Of a stretch of DNA of 9,769 nt, positions 1 through 7,216 are shown in pieces; within the stretch, counting starts at the first letter, position 1; every line of letters begins with the position of its first letter. Both the position numbers and the translations under genes were made by a program. The notes under the pieces were generated by a model. That model searched no databases. It saw only the letters and a program-made list of their open reading frames with translations, and was not told where the DNA came from. This DNA comes from an uncultured Flavobacteriales bacterium (GTDB lineage: Bacteria > Bacteroidota > Bacteroidia > Palsa-965): assembly GCA_946478675.1 (NCBI GenBank), contig CAMLEF010000162.1, forward strand, positions 1 through 9,769, given 5' to 3'.

Positions 1-197
1 ATTACGATGCGGTGTTCGTCGGCGAAGCGGGCGAAGATCATATCCACTGCGAAACACTGCAAACCGGCAAATATTACCTTTTCGTGACCGGCTGGGATAC
101 GACCAGCAATGCGCGTGTGTCCGGCGGAATGGCGATCAAGATCAAATACAAACAGCGCAAGCAGGAGATCGACCAGGACGTGGCTGTGACGGAATAA
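1..197 (+). CDS. C-terminal fragment of an unidentified protein (5' end outside window)
   Basis: The reading frame with codons starting at position 3 is open from the left edge to a TAA stop at 195-197, giving about 64 residues that begin YDAVFVGEAG. The first possible start inside the window (GTG at 12) is almost certainly not the real start, because the frame continues upstream. The visible part contains GKYYLFVTGWDT followed by an RVSGG turn and a basic, lysine-rich strand (IKIKYKQRK), then a short acidic tail. This resembles the last strands of the small beta-sandwich (carboxypeptidase-regulatory/prealbumin-like) domains common at the ends of Bacteroidota surface or secreted proteins. That comparison is from memory of sequence style, and no catalytic motif is visible. 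The gene converges on the RND transporter gene with 14 bases between stop codons. Function unknown. Confidence 0.65.
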   Translation, partial: YDAVFVGEAGEDHIHCETLQTGKYYLFVTGWDTTSNARVSGGMAIKIKYKQRKQEIDQDVAVTE

Positions 198-211
198 TTT
201 TCCTGTGAAAT

Positions 212-2539
212 TTATTCGGCCCTGGTTTCTTCGGATGCCGGGGCTTTTTCGTTTTTCACGAGCCACACCACCAGCAGCGGGAACAACAGCAGGTCCGTAA
301 GCACTGCAATGAGCAGCGTGATGCTGACGAGCAATCCGAAATAAAACGTGCTTTCAAAACCCGATCCGACCAGCGTGAGAAAGCCTGCGGAGAGAATGAG
401 CGAAGTGACTACTACGGCTTTTCCTGTCGAAATGAAGGTGCGCTTCACGGCGTACAGCACGGATTTCCCGTGACTGATTTCCAGCTTCAATCGTCCGAGG
501 AAATGGATCGTGTCGTCCGTGGCGATGCCGAATGCGATCGAGAAAATGATCGACGTCGACGACTTCATGTCGATGCCCGCGAAACCCATCAGTCCGCCGA
601 TGAAAATGATCGGCAGTAAATTCGGAATGACCGCGATGATCGCCATGCGCCAGGAACGGTGAATGATGGCGATGATGATGCCGACGACGAAGATGGAGAA
701 GAACAAGCCCTGCAGCGTGTTCGACACGAGGTATTCGTTGTTCTTGTCGAGCATCACCGCTGCGCCCGTGAGGCGGATGTCGATCGCTTTCATGTCGGGG
801 TTGGCGGCCATGAAGGCGAACAGTTCTTTGTTCTTCGCGCGGATCTTCTCGCTGCCGATGTCGTGCATCTTGCCGGAAATGCGTCCTTCTTTCCCGACGA
901 TGCGTTTTTTCGTGCCGTCGACATTCACCGTATCGACGCGAACAAACAGCCGCATCGTTTTGAGCTTTGAATAATGCGAAAGCTGTGCCGTGAGATCCGC
1001 GAGCTCCGAGGAATCTTCCGGCAATTTGAAATACGCAATGTTGCCGTCGTGCAGCGTTTTGTTCAGGCCTTTCACCATCGTCGCGGGCGAGATGATAAAG
1101 CCGACGCCGTAATTTTTCTCGAGATAATCGCCCAGCTTGTCGACGGCGTGCAGCTCTTTTTCATCGAGCAGCGTATGCGTGGAATCGGAAGGCTTCACGA
1201 TGATCTCGAAAGGACGCACGCCGGAAAAATTGTTCTCGAAGAATTCGAAATCTTTCCGCAGCTCGTCTTTTGTCGTGAGCCCTTCGACCAGGTAATTATT
1301 GAGATGGATGCGCGTGACGCCGTAAATGCTCAGCGCCGTCAGCAAAAGCGTGGCAACGCCGATCATTTTCCCGTTGCGGAAGATCCAGCCGAGCAGCGCC
1401 GACAACCGCCGGCTCCAGAATTCCGACGAGCTGCTTTCGAGCTTTAAGTTCGGCTGCGGGATCACGTTCAGCACCACCGGCATGATCGTAAACGCCAGCA
1501 CGAATGCGATGAATACACCGATGGAAGTGTACAAACCGAAATCACGGATCGGCGTAATGTGCGAATTCAGCAGCGTGAGAAAACCGAGGCCGGTCGTGAG
1601 CAGCGTGATGAACGTGGCGAATCCGACATCCTTGATCGTTTTCAGCAGCGCGTCGAAACGGTTGGTGTTGCCGCTGCGCAGCTCTTCGAGATATTTCGTC
1701 ACGATGTGCACAACGTCCGACATGCCCACCACGAACATCATCGTCGGCAGCAGCACCGTCATGATGTCGAGCGATTTCCCGGTTGCCGTCATCAGCGCGA
1801 GTGTCCACACGATCGAGAGCACGACGATGAAAACGGGCACCCACACGCCCCAGAAGGAACGAAACGAAATGTAGAGGAAGAGCACGACGAGCAGGAACGA
1901 CGCCACGAAGAAGATCGTGAATTCATGCTGCAGGCGGTCGAGATATACTTTCTGCCCGTTGAGCTTGCTCGCCAGGTGAATGCGGTCGAACGGATAGCGG
2001 CCGATCTCTTTGTTCATGCGCGCGAGCACGGCATCCGATTTCGCTTTCGAAATGCCTTCGGTGGTGCGGATGAAGAGGCTGACGGATTTTGCGTTGGGCG
2101 AGAAGAAGGTGCCGATCAGCTCTTTGTTCTGGTAGATGTAAGCGGAATCGTCTTTGTAATGCGCAGGATTGTCGAGATGGATGTAGGGATAGCTGCCGCT
2201 CGTCGTCAGGTACGTCATGTCCGAAGGCGAGAGCACGCCGGTGATGTCGGGGATCGTGCGCAGCGAATCGGTCAGCTGCTGGATGTGCTGCAGGAATTTT
2301 TCGTCGAAGATTCCTTTTTTGTTTTCCACCGCGAGCAGCACGAACTCGTTGTCGTATTCATACGTCTTGCGGAATTCCAGGTACGCATCGAGATCGGGAT
2401 CGTCGACCGGGAAGAAGGTTTCGAAATCGTAATCGAAACGGATCTTGCGCAGCTCGAGCACTGATGCTACGGTGATCAGCGTAACGACGAGAAGCGCGAG
2501 GAAAGAAAGAAGGCGAAAATGTTTACGGATGAAGTCCAT
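212..2539 (-). CDS. RND superfamily / MMPL-type transporter, 12 TM, complete
   Basis: A 775-residue inner-membrane protein of the resistance-nodulation-division (MMPL/SSD-like) superfamily, a proton-driven exporter of lipids or other hydrophobic molecules. The layout is a duplicated RND half. TM1 lies at about 10-28, a periplasmic loop at about 30-205, and TM2-6 at about 206-360. TM7 lies at about 392-409, a second periplasmic loop at about 410-605, and TM8-12 at about 606-760. The expected proton-relay motifs are present in TM4 (VGMSDVVHIV, Asp275) and TM10 (GIATDDTIHF, Asp675/Asp676). The length is shorter than AcrB-type pumps (about 1000 residues) and fits MMPL/HpnN-like transporters. The ATG at 2537-2539 begins directly with a basic N-terminus and TM1, and no Shine-Dalgarno sequence is seen. 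No membrane-fusion or outer-membrane partner gene is adjacent. Substrate unknown; lipid or glycolipid export is the family-based guess. Confidence 0.93.
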   Translation of the reverse strand: MDFIRKHFRLLSFLALLVVTLITVASVLELRKIRFDYDFETFFPVDDPDLDAYLEFRKTYEYDNEFVLLAVENKKGIFDEKFLQHIQQLTDSLRTIPDITGVLSPSDMTYLTTSGSYPYIHLDNPAHYKDDSAYIYQNKELIGTFFSPNAKSVSLFIRTTEGISKAKSDAVLARMNKEIGRYPFDRIHLASKLNGQKVYLDRLQHEFTIFFVASFLLVVLFLYISFRSFWGVWVPVFIVVLSIVWTLALMTATGKSLDIMTVLLPTMMFVVGMSDVVHIVTKYLEELRSGNTNRFDALLKTIKDVGFATFITLLTTGLGFLTLLNSHITPIRDFGLYTSIGVFIAFVLAFTIMPVVLNVIPQPNLKLESSSSEFWSRRLSALLGWIFRNGKMIGVATLLLTALSIYGVTRIHLNNYLVEGLTTKDELRKDFEFFENNFSGVRPFEIIVKPSDSTHTLLDEKELHAVDKLGDYLEKNYGVGFIISPATMVKGLNKTLHDGNIAYFKLPEDSSELADLTAQLSHYSKLKTMRLFVRVDTVNVDGTKKRIVGKEGRISGKMHDIGSEKIRAKNKELFAFMAANPDMKAIDIRLTGAAVMLDKNNEYLVSNTLQGLFFSIFVVGIIIAIIHRSWRMAIIAVIPNLLPIIFIGGLMGFAGIDMKSSTSIIFSIAFGIATDDTIHFLGRLKLEISHGKSVLYAVKRTFISTGKAVVVTSLILSAGFLTLVGSGFESTFYFGLLVSITLLIAVLTDLLLFPLLVVWLVKNEKAPASEETRAE
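219..249 (+). terminator. Probable intrinsic terminator for the leftmost plus-strand gene, inside the 3' end of the RND gene
   Basis: GCCCTGG (219-225) can pair with CCGGGGC (238-244), with one G-U wobble, across a 12-base loop. Five T residues follow at 245-249. On the plus strand this is a GC-rich hairpin with a U-tract, about 20 bases after the TAA at 195-197. It overlaps the last codons of the convergent transporter gene, whose stop is at 212-214. No comparable hairpin with a U-tract is visible for the transporter transcript in the minus direction. Confidence 0.5.
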
Positions 2540-2597
2540 AAAAGCGGCTGCTCAAAGTTCGGAATTCACCGGCAGGAGAAACGGAAAAGAGGAAATA

Positions 2598-2629
2598 AAA
2601 AAAACGCCCCGGGAGCGGAGCGTTTTTTT
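2598..2629 (-). terminator. Rho-independent terminator of the cold-shock gene
   Basis: A near-perfect inverted repeat: arms 2598-2611 and 2616-2629, a GGAG tetraloop at 2612-2615, and one internal mismatch (C2608 opposite A2619). The arms end in an A-run (2597-2604) and a T-run (2623-2629), so it could work in both directions. Read on the minus strand it lies 18 bases after the cold-shock stop codon (2648-2650) and ends in eight U residues. It separates that transcript from the downstream transporter gene, which starts at 2539. Confidence 0.85.
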
Positions 2630-2647
2630 GTGCGAGGCGTGAAGCAC

Positions 2648-2842
2648 TCAGATCTTTTTGACGTTGACGGCGTTCACACCTTTGCGGCCTTCCGTTACTT
2701 CGAAAGAAACCTTGTCGCCGGTGTTGACCGGTTGATCGATGAGGCCGGTGATGTGAAGGAAAATTTCGCTGCCTGACCCGTCTTCCTTAATGAAACCATA
2801 ACCCTTGGTCGCATTAAAAAACTTGATTGTACCTGTTTTCAT
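2648..2842 (-). CDS. Cold-shock domain protein (CspA family), 64 aa
   Basis: A single cold-shock domain (OB fold) that binds single-stranded RNA/DNA and acts as an RNA chaperone in the cytoplasm. The protein starts MKTGTIKFFN and carries the RNP1-type motif KGYGFI (residues 13-18) and an RNP2-type motif IFLHI (27-31). The C-terminal EGRKGVNAVNVKKI is characteristic of Bacteroidota members. I chose the ATG at 2840-2842 because it gives the canonical family N-terminus and usual length. The frame is open to another ATG at 2885-2887, but those 15 extra residues (MHIIQPISHY...) do not match the fold and probably represent 5' leader. The gene stands alone, has its own terminator at 2598-2629, and diverges from the glycosyltransferase cluster across a 156-base intergenic region. 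Which cold-shock paralogue it is cannot be decided here. Confidence 0.95.
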   Translation of the reverse strand: MKTGTIKFFNATKGYGFIKEDGSGSEIFLHITGLIDQPVNTGDKVSFEVTEGRKGVNAVNVKKI

Positions 2843-2944
2843 GCAAAGAACCTGATGATAGTGAGAGATTGGTTGAATTATATGCAAGATAGGTCACGGC
2901 CTTCTTATTTGCAAGAAAGCCGGTTTTCAGGAGGTTACAGCGTT

Positions 2945-2972
2945 TTTGGTGGCGGTGATTTTGATATTTTCG
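2945..2972 (+). promoter_or_regulatory. Candidate Bacteroidota-type promoter for the four-gene plus-strand cluster
   Basis: TTTG at 2945-2948 and TATTTTCG at 2965-2972 approximate the Bacteroidota housekeeping promoter (-33 TTTG and -7 TAnnTTTG), with one mismatch in the -7 box. The spacer is 16 bases, slightly shorter than the usual 17-23. Transcription would begin near 2977-2980, leaving a leader of about 20 bases before the ATG at 2999. This is a pattern match by eye in an AT-rich stretch, so it is tentative. Confidence 0.3.
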
Positions 2973-2998
2973 GTGCCGGTCAATCTTGAATTTACGAC

Positions 2999-4567
2999 AT
3001 GGAATTGCGCACGGTTTGGGAAAGCAAAGAGCGAAGGCGGGAAGTTTTCCTCCTCGTGCTGGTTTGCATTTTCATGTCGTGGCAATTCACGCAGCTTTCG
3101 GATTACGGCAATTATTATTTCGGCAGCCGTTTCCTGCTCGAAGGAAAATTCAATGCCGGCGTTTACGATCCCTGGACGTTCAATCAAATGATCGGGCAGG
3201 AAGGAGCAAAAGGATTGTACGAAAACTACACGCCGGTTCCGCCTTTCTCTTCGGTGTTCTATGTCCCGTTTGCGATTCTCCCTGCTCTCGTTTCGAAATC
3301 GCTGTTCAATATTGTGGGGCTGATGGTGCTTGCGCTCGGCATGATTCGTTGCAGTGACCTGTTTGATCGCCGTGGCATTGCGACGTTAATCATGGTTTTA
3401 TTTCTCCCGCTGAAAACCAATCTCGATGCGGGACAAACGTATTTGTTGCTGATCGGAATGTTGTTGTTGGGCTGGCGTTTTTACCACGAAAAAAAATACT
3501 GGTGGGCGGCGCTGCTCTGGGGAATTTGTATCCATCTCAAGATAAGTCCAGCGATCATTTTCATTTTCCTTTTGCTGGAGAAAGATTGGAAAATGCTGTT
3601 GTGGCTTTTGCTTTCCGTTGTCGTCCTTTTTCTGATCACGCTTCCGGTAATTGAGTTTAACCTGTGGAAAATCTACGTAGTTGAAATTCTTCCGCGGCTT
3701 TCGAATAACGAAGTGAATGATCCGTTTACCAGCTTTGCGCAAACGCCCGTCACCTTTCTCCGGCAACTTTTTTACCGGGATGCGCTGTTGAATCCCGATG
3801 CGCCATTGCCGGATATGGAGCTCTTCCGCCGGCTCAGCGCTGCAGTTAATGTCGTATTGCTTTTCGGCGCAGTGCTGGTTGCTGCTGCGAAAAATGTACG
3901 TCCCTTCACGAAATTTTCGTTCTGGTTTTTTACCGGAATGCTCGTGAGCGGTTATTCGACCGGTTACGGCATTTTCATTTTGCTGCTGCCGCTGATGGCT
4001 ATGCGCGTCGAGCTGCACGATAACAGGAAGTTTGTTTTCTTCGCAGCGTTGATTGCATTCAGCGGTCTCTTGCCGGTGTATTTCTGGCAAACACATTCCT
4101 GGTTGTTTCGCTTTAGCCGCCTATGGCTGATGTTGACCGCCTGGGTGTCGATGGTCGTTTTGCTTCGCCCGTATTTTCGGATACAGGTTGCCGGAATTCT
4201 CATTTGCCTGCTGCCGTTGCTTCGCTTGTTTCAACAGGAACCAGCAGATGCAAGCCGTTATTTGTTGGATAAAGAAGTCACACTGCTGACGGGCGATTAC
4301 CAATGGAGAAACGATTCACTGATCCTGCAGGTGCGGAATGAACGCGGCATCTCAACTGTCATACAATCCGTGCCGGGTGCAGCTTCCACTGATGAACGAT
4401 TAACGGTCCGCGACAACCAGCTTTTCTTCGAAGACCGGCAGCTGACGTTTACACCCGACCGCAAGAAAAGACCGCTGCTCATGAGCACCGGCGACATTGT
4501 CTATCTTTCCGACAAGAACCGCGGCGTCGGTTTTTATGCGTTGCGTGTTTTGCCGTTCCGTAAATGA
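2999..4567 (+). CDS. GT87/DUF2029-like membrane glycosyltransferase with C-terminal soluble extension
   Basis: A 522-residue polytopic membrane protein that looks like a GT-C glycosyltransferase of the GT87 (DUF2029) type, which uses polyprenyl-phosphate sugars on the outer face of the inner membrane. After TM1 (about 16-32) comes the first-loop motif SDYGNYYFGSRFLLEG (Asp35, Tyr39, Tyr40). A second family signature, DPW at 57-59 and a proline-rich YTPVPPFSSVFYVPF, follows. The DAGQTYLLLIGMLLLGW helix (143-159) and HLKISPAIIF (179-188) match the family's GQxN and iKp region. About ten TMs extend to about 410. Residues about 425-522 are soluble and beta-rich, with a PD40-like segment near the end. 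The ATG at 2999 has no clear Shine-Dalgarno sequence. The stop overlaps the next start by 4 bases (ATGA), indicating translational coupling. Sugar and acceptor unknown. Confidence 0.8.
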   Translation: MELRTVWESKERRREVFLLVLVCIFMSWQFTQLSDYGNYYFGSRFLLEGKFNAGVYDPWTFNQMIGQEGAKGLYENYTPVPPFSSVFYVPFAILPALVSKSLFNIVGLMVLALGMIRCSDLFDRRGIATLIMVLFLPLKTNLDAGQTYLLLIGMLLLGWRFYHEKKYWWAALLWGICIHLKISPAIIFIFLLLEKDWKMLLWLLLSVVVLFLITLPVIEFNLWKIYVVEILPRLSNNEVNDPFTSFAQTPVTFLRQLFYRDALLNPDAPLPDMELFRRLSAAVNVVLLFGAVLVAAAKNVRPFTKFSFWFFTGMLVSGYSTGYGIFILLLPLMAMRVELHDNRKFVFFAALIAFSGLLPVYFWQTHSWLFRFSRLWLMLTAWVSMVVLLRPYFRIQVAGILICLLPLLRLFQQEPADASRYLLDKEVTLLTGDYQWRNDSLILQVRNERGISTVIQSVPGAASTDERLTVRDNQLFFEDRQLTFTPDRKKRPLLMSTGDIVYLSDKNRGVGFYALRVLPFRK

Positions 4568-5697
4568 AAGCGATCCGTTTTCTCCTGCTGCTTTCCGTTG
4601 TGCTCTTTTCCTGCAGCGCCCCGCCCGATCCTGCGATCCGCCTGCGTTGGGTGAAAGCGTATCCCGGCGAAAAATGGGAGGATGTTCGCACCGGGCTGCT
4701 CTGGTCGCTTTCTTACCTCGGCGCTTCACTCGATTCGGCTGCTGCAAAACAGCTGATCGAACGCACGGATTCTTCCCAATTCGTTTTGCATCTCGATCGT
4801 GCGGGATTTTCTTCTTCCGCTTTGCAGCAGCTGCTGACGATTTGCGAAAACCTGCGCGGCAGTGAAGAATACGAAAAGAACAACGCGGTCGATCTCGGGC
4901 GGTTCCTGGTGCTCACGGAACATACGTCGAATCATTATTACAGCATCACCGGCGTTGCGCCGACGTTACAGGAATTTTACAGGCGACATCCGTTTACCAA
5001 TGAAAAATCGTACCACCTGTACCGTTCCGCCGTTGCCGAGCACCAGCGCAACCTTCGTTTTTCCATTGGCAAAGAAGTGAGCTCCATCGCCTGGATCGCG
5101 GAAGAAGGAGAAGGCTCGATCGATTCGGGTACGTTTCGCGTGGAAGCGTACGAAGCGCTCGACGTGATGCCGAACGGGCAATTGCGTTGTGCGATTTACG
5201 ATGCCGCCGGAAACCTGGTCGCGGGCTCGCCGACGCATCTGGGAAAAGCCGGCAAACCTTCGAAATGCATCTGGTGCCACGAGCTGTCCGTAGCGCCGCT
5301 GTTTTTTGAAACGCCCGAGCCGCTTTCAGGAATTTCCACGACGGAGTTCGGCAAATGGGTGGATTCTTCGCAGCATCTCATTGACCGGCATCGCGCCACG
5401 CTGCATCCGCTGATCCGTTTTGCCAATGTGCAGGATCATACCTTCGGCGAGCTGCTGTATATTTCCTTCATGGAACCTTCCGCTTTCCGGCTCGCGAACG
5501 AATGGAACACCGATACGACGACCGTTGCGAAGAAAATGCCGATCGCAACACACCCGTATGCAGAGTTCCCGATCCTCGGCAATTGCTACTATCGCTACTA
5601 TGCCGATTCGCTTTCGCCGTATGAAGTGCGGAAAGTGCCGGTGTCGGTGCGCGAATATTTTGGTTCCGAACCGGATTATCTCACGCGGGAAAAATGA
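4564..5697 (+). CDS. Exported lipoprotein with a CxxCH (haem c-type) motif, otherwise unrecognised
   Basis: A 377-residue predicted lipoprotein. The N-terminus MKAIRFLLLLSVVLFSC is a type II signal peptide with lipobox LFSC (acylated Cys17), so the mature protein should sit in the periplasm or outer membrane. Residues 235-239 read CIWCH, the covalent haem-attachment pattern CxxCH. Met325 in a Met-Pro pair, 86 residues later, is a possible sixth haem ligand, as is Met303. The rest (about 20-230 and 245-377) matches no family I can name and has no further TM segments. A haem-c protein or, less likely, a zinc-binding site are both compatible with the motif. It overlaps the gene before (ATGA at 4564-4567) and the gene after (ATGA at 5694-5697), so it is very likely co-translated with two membrane glycosyltransferases. 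Function unknown. Confidence 0.85.
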   Translation: MKAIRFLLLLSVVLFSCSAPPDPAIRLRWVKAYPGEKWEDVRTGLLWSLSYLGASLDSAAAKQLIERTDSSQFVLHLDRAGFSSSALQQLLTICENLRGSEEYEKNNAVDLGRFLVLTEHTSNHYYSITGVAPTLQEFYRRHPFTNEKSYHLYRSAVAEHQRNLRFSIGKEVSSIAWIAEEGEGSIDSGTFRVEAYEALDVMPNGQLRCAIYDAAGNLVAGSPTHLGKAGKPSKCIWCHELSVAPLFFETPEPLSGISTTEFGKWVDSSQHLIDRHRATLHPLIRFANVQDHTFGELLYISFMEPSAFRLANEWNTDTTTVAKKMPIATHPYAEFPILGNCYYRYYADSLSPYEVRKVPVSVREYFGSEPDYLTREK

Positions 5698-7202
5698 ACG
5701 CAGCAACAACATCCTCCTGGCGCATCACACTGCCGGTGACTGCTGTATTTGCAGCGCTCGTGTTCGCCGGTTTGCTGCACCACGAAATGTGGCTCGACGA
5801 AACACATCATTGGTTGCTGGGCAATGACAGTCATTCGCTGCGTGAGCTGCTGCACAATGCGCGTTACGAAGGTCATCCGCCGTTGTGGAACCTGCTGCTG
5901 TACACGCTCAGCACTTTTACGCAGCATCCATTCGCGATGCAGGTGCTGAACGGAATCATTGCAACGACAGCCGTGTTGCTTTTTGTTCATCGTGCGCCGC
6001 TGCCGGTAATGTTGCGCGTGGCGACAACGTTCAGCTATTTCATCTTTTACGAATACGGCATCATCAGCAGGAATTATGCGCTCGTGTTTCTGCTGCTGGT
6101 GATCGTTGCTTTGTTATTTCCGGAACGACAGAAACGTTTTTTCCTTTTCTGCTTCGTGCTGCTGTTGCTGGCGTCGACACATCTTTTCGCAACGGTTTTT
6201 TCCGGTATGCTTTTCCTGCTCGTGATGATCGAACGCCGGCAAACAGGAATACGCAACGGCATTTGGGGCGCTGTTGTTTTTCTTCTGGGAATGATTGGAA
6301 TTATCCTGCTTTCCATTCCGCCACGCGATCATTTTCTCTACAGCTACGATGAACTGCCGTTGCTTTCGCCTGCGTGTATCGGGAAAGCGCTGTCGATGCC
6401 GTGGAAAGGATTTTTTCCGTTGGTGGATTTCCGCAGCCGCTACCCGTGGAATTCCAACTTGCTGACGGCGCTGCCGAAATTCCTCTCCATCGTTCCGGCG
6501 CTGCTGGCCTGGTGTATTCCGTTTTTGATGTTGAAAAAGAAGCGATCGCTGGTGTTGTTCTTTGGCAGCACGATAGTGATCGTCGCGTTCTGCTGGTGGT
6601 CGCCGATGGTCGTGTCGGCGCGGCATTGCGGGTTTCTTTTCCTGCTGTTGCTGATCTGCCGGTGGATGGAAAACTATTTCCCGGAAGAGCCACTCCGCCA
6701 TCCGCTGCTGGTGCGCGCGCATCGATTGGCGCCGATTGCCTGGACCGTGATGCTGAGCGTGCAACTCTTCGCCTCTGCAATACTCTATCGCACCGATTGG
6801 CAGCGCCCGTTCTCCGAAGGAAAAGCGGTTGCCGATTATTTGCGCAGCTACAACGGCCTCATCGTATTGAGCGCGCATTACACCGGCCCGCCCGTGAGCG
6901 CGTATCTCGGGCGTCCGCTGTATTACCCGGAATACGAAAGCGAAGGCACGTTCTGTCATTGGAATGCAAATCCGTTCATGATTACAGCAGATACTTTGCT
7001 GCAGCGATCGGTGCGCGTAATGGAACAACGTCATTGCGATTCACTCGTGCTTGTAACGGACCGGCCGGTTGCAGCCATTGATCTGCCACGGGAAAAGAGA
7101 AAAGAACTGGAATTGCGGCAGCTGACGTCGTTCACGGATGCGATGGTGCGTGCGGAGAATTACTACGTCTATCGCCTGAGAAAGCGGAAGTTCATTCCGT
7201 AA
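5694..7202 (+). CDS. GT-C fold (GT39-like) membrane glycosyltransferase
   Basis: A 502-residue polytopic protein with the pattern of GT39/ArnT/PMT-like GT-C transferases. TM1 (about 11-29) leads into the first extracytoplasmic loop motif EMWLDETHHW, where Asp35-Glu36 form the acidic pair typical of the catalytic site. The loop also contains YEGHPPLWNLLLY (58-70), a hallmark HPPL-W element. A SRNYAL segment (125-130) matches the conserved (A/S)R-x-Y of the family. About ten further hydrophobic helices run to about 365. A soluble tail (about 370-502) contains YLGRPLYYPEY and ends YYVYRLRKRKFIP. Such enzymes move a sugar from polyprenyl phosphate to lipid, glycan or protein in the periplasm. The start ATG overlaps the lipoprotein stop by 4 bases, and the radical SAM gene follows 14 bases after the TAA. 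Donor and acceptor cannot be read from sequence. Confidence 0.8.
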   Translation: MNAATTSSWRITLPVTAVFAALVFAGLLHHEMWLDETHHWLLGNDSHSLRELLHNARYEGHPPLWNLLLYTLSTFTQHPFAMQVLNGIIATTAVLLFVHRAPLPVMLRVATTFSYFIFYEYGIISRNYALVFLLLVIVALLFPERQKRFFLFCFVLLLLASTHLFATVFSGMLFLLVMIERRQTGIRNGIWGAVVFLLGMIGIILLSIPPRDHFLYSYDELPLLSPACIGKALSMPWKGFFPLVDFRSRYPWNSNLLTALPKFLSIVPALLAWCIPFLMLKKKRSLVLFFGSTIVIVAFCWWSPMVVSARHCGFLFLLLLICRWMENYFPEEPLRHPLLVRAHRLAPIAWTVMLSVQLFASAILYRTDWQRPFSEGKAVADYLRSYNGLIVLSAHYTGPPVSAYLGRPLYYPEYESEGTFCHWNANPFMITADTLLQRSVRVMEQRHCDSLVLVTDRPVAAIDLPREKRKELELRQLTSFTDAMVRAENYYVYRLRKRKFIP

Positions 7203-7216
7203 CTTCGTGCTCCGCG

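Noticed and set aside
12..197. The left-edge frame as a complete 61-residue small protein starting at GTG 12
   Set aside because: The frame is open to the window edge and the sequence reads like the end of a beta-sandwich domain, so it is treated as a fragment.
1559..2464. 301-residue plus-strand open frame across the RND transporter gene
   Set aside because: Its translation is dominated by Arg, His, Glu and Asp in the pattern of an antisense shadow, and it lies opposite a clearly recognisable 12-TM protein.
2553..2560. GAACTTTG on the minus strand as a -7 box for the RND gene
   Set aside because: One mismatch in the key TA, no TTTG at the right distance upstream, and it would place the start site only a few bases before the ATG.
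2843..2887. N-terminal extension of the cold-shock protein from an upstream ATG at 2885-2887
   Set aside because: The added residues do not match the cold-shock fold, while the ATG at 2840-2842 gives the canonical start and length.
2884..2915. Possible minus-strand promoter for the cold-shock gene (TTGC, 19 bases, TATCTTGC) and a repeated TTGCAAGA-like word
   Set aside because: The -7 box has two mismatches to TAnnTTTG and the repeated word is too short to be meaningful.
6114..7034. 306-residue minus-strand open frame across the GT39-like gene
   Set aside because: Rich in Gln, Arg and His with no domain pattern, and antisense to a gene with clear GT-C motifs.
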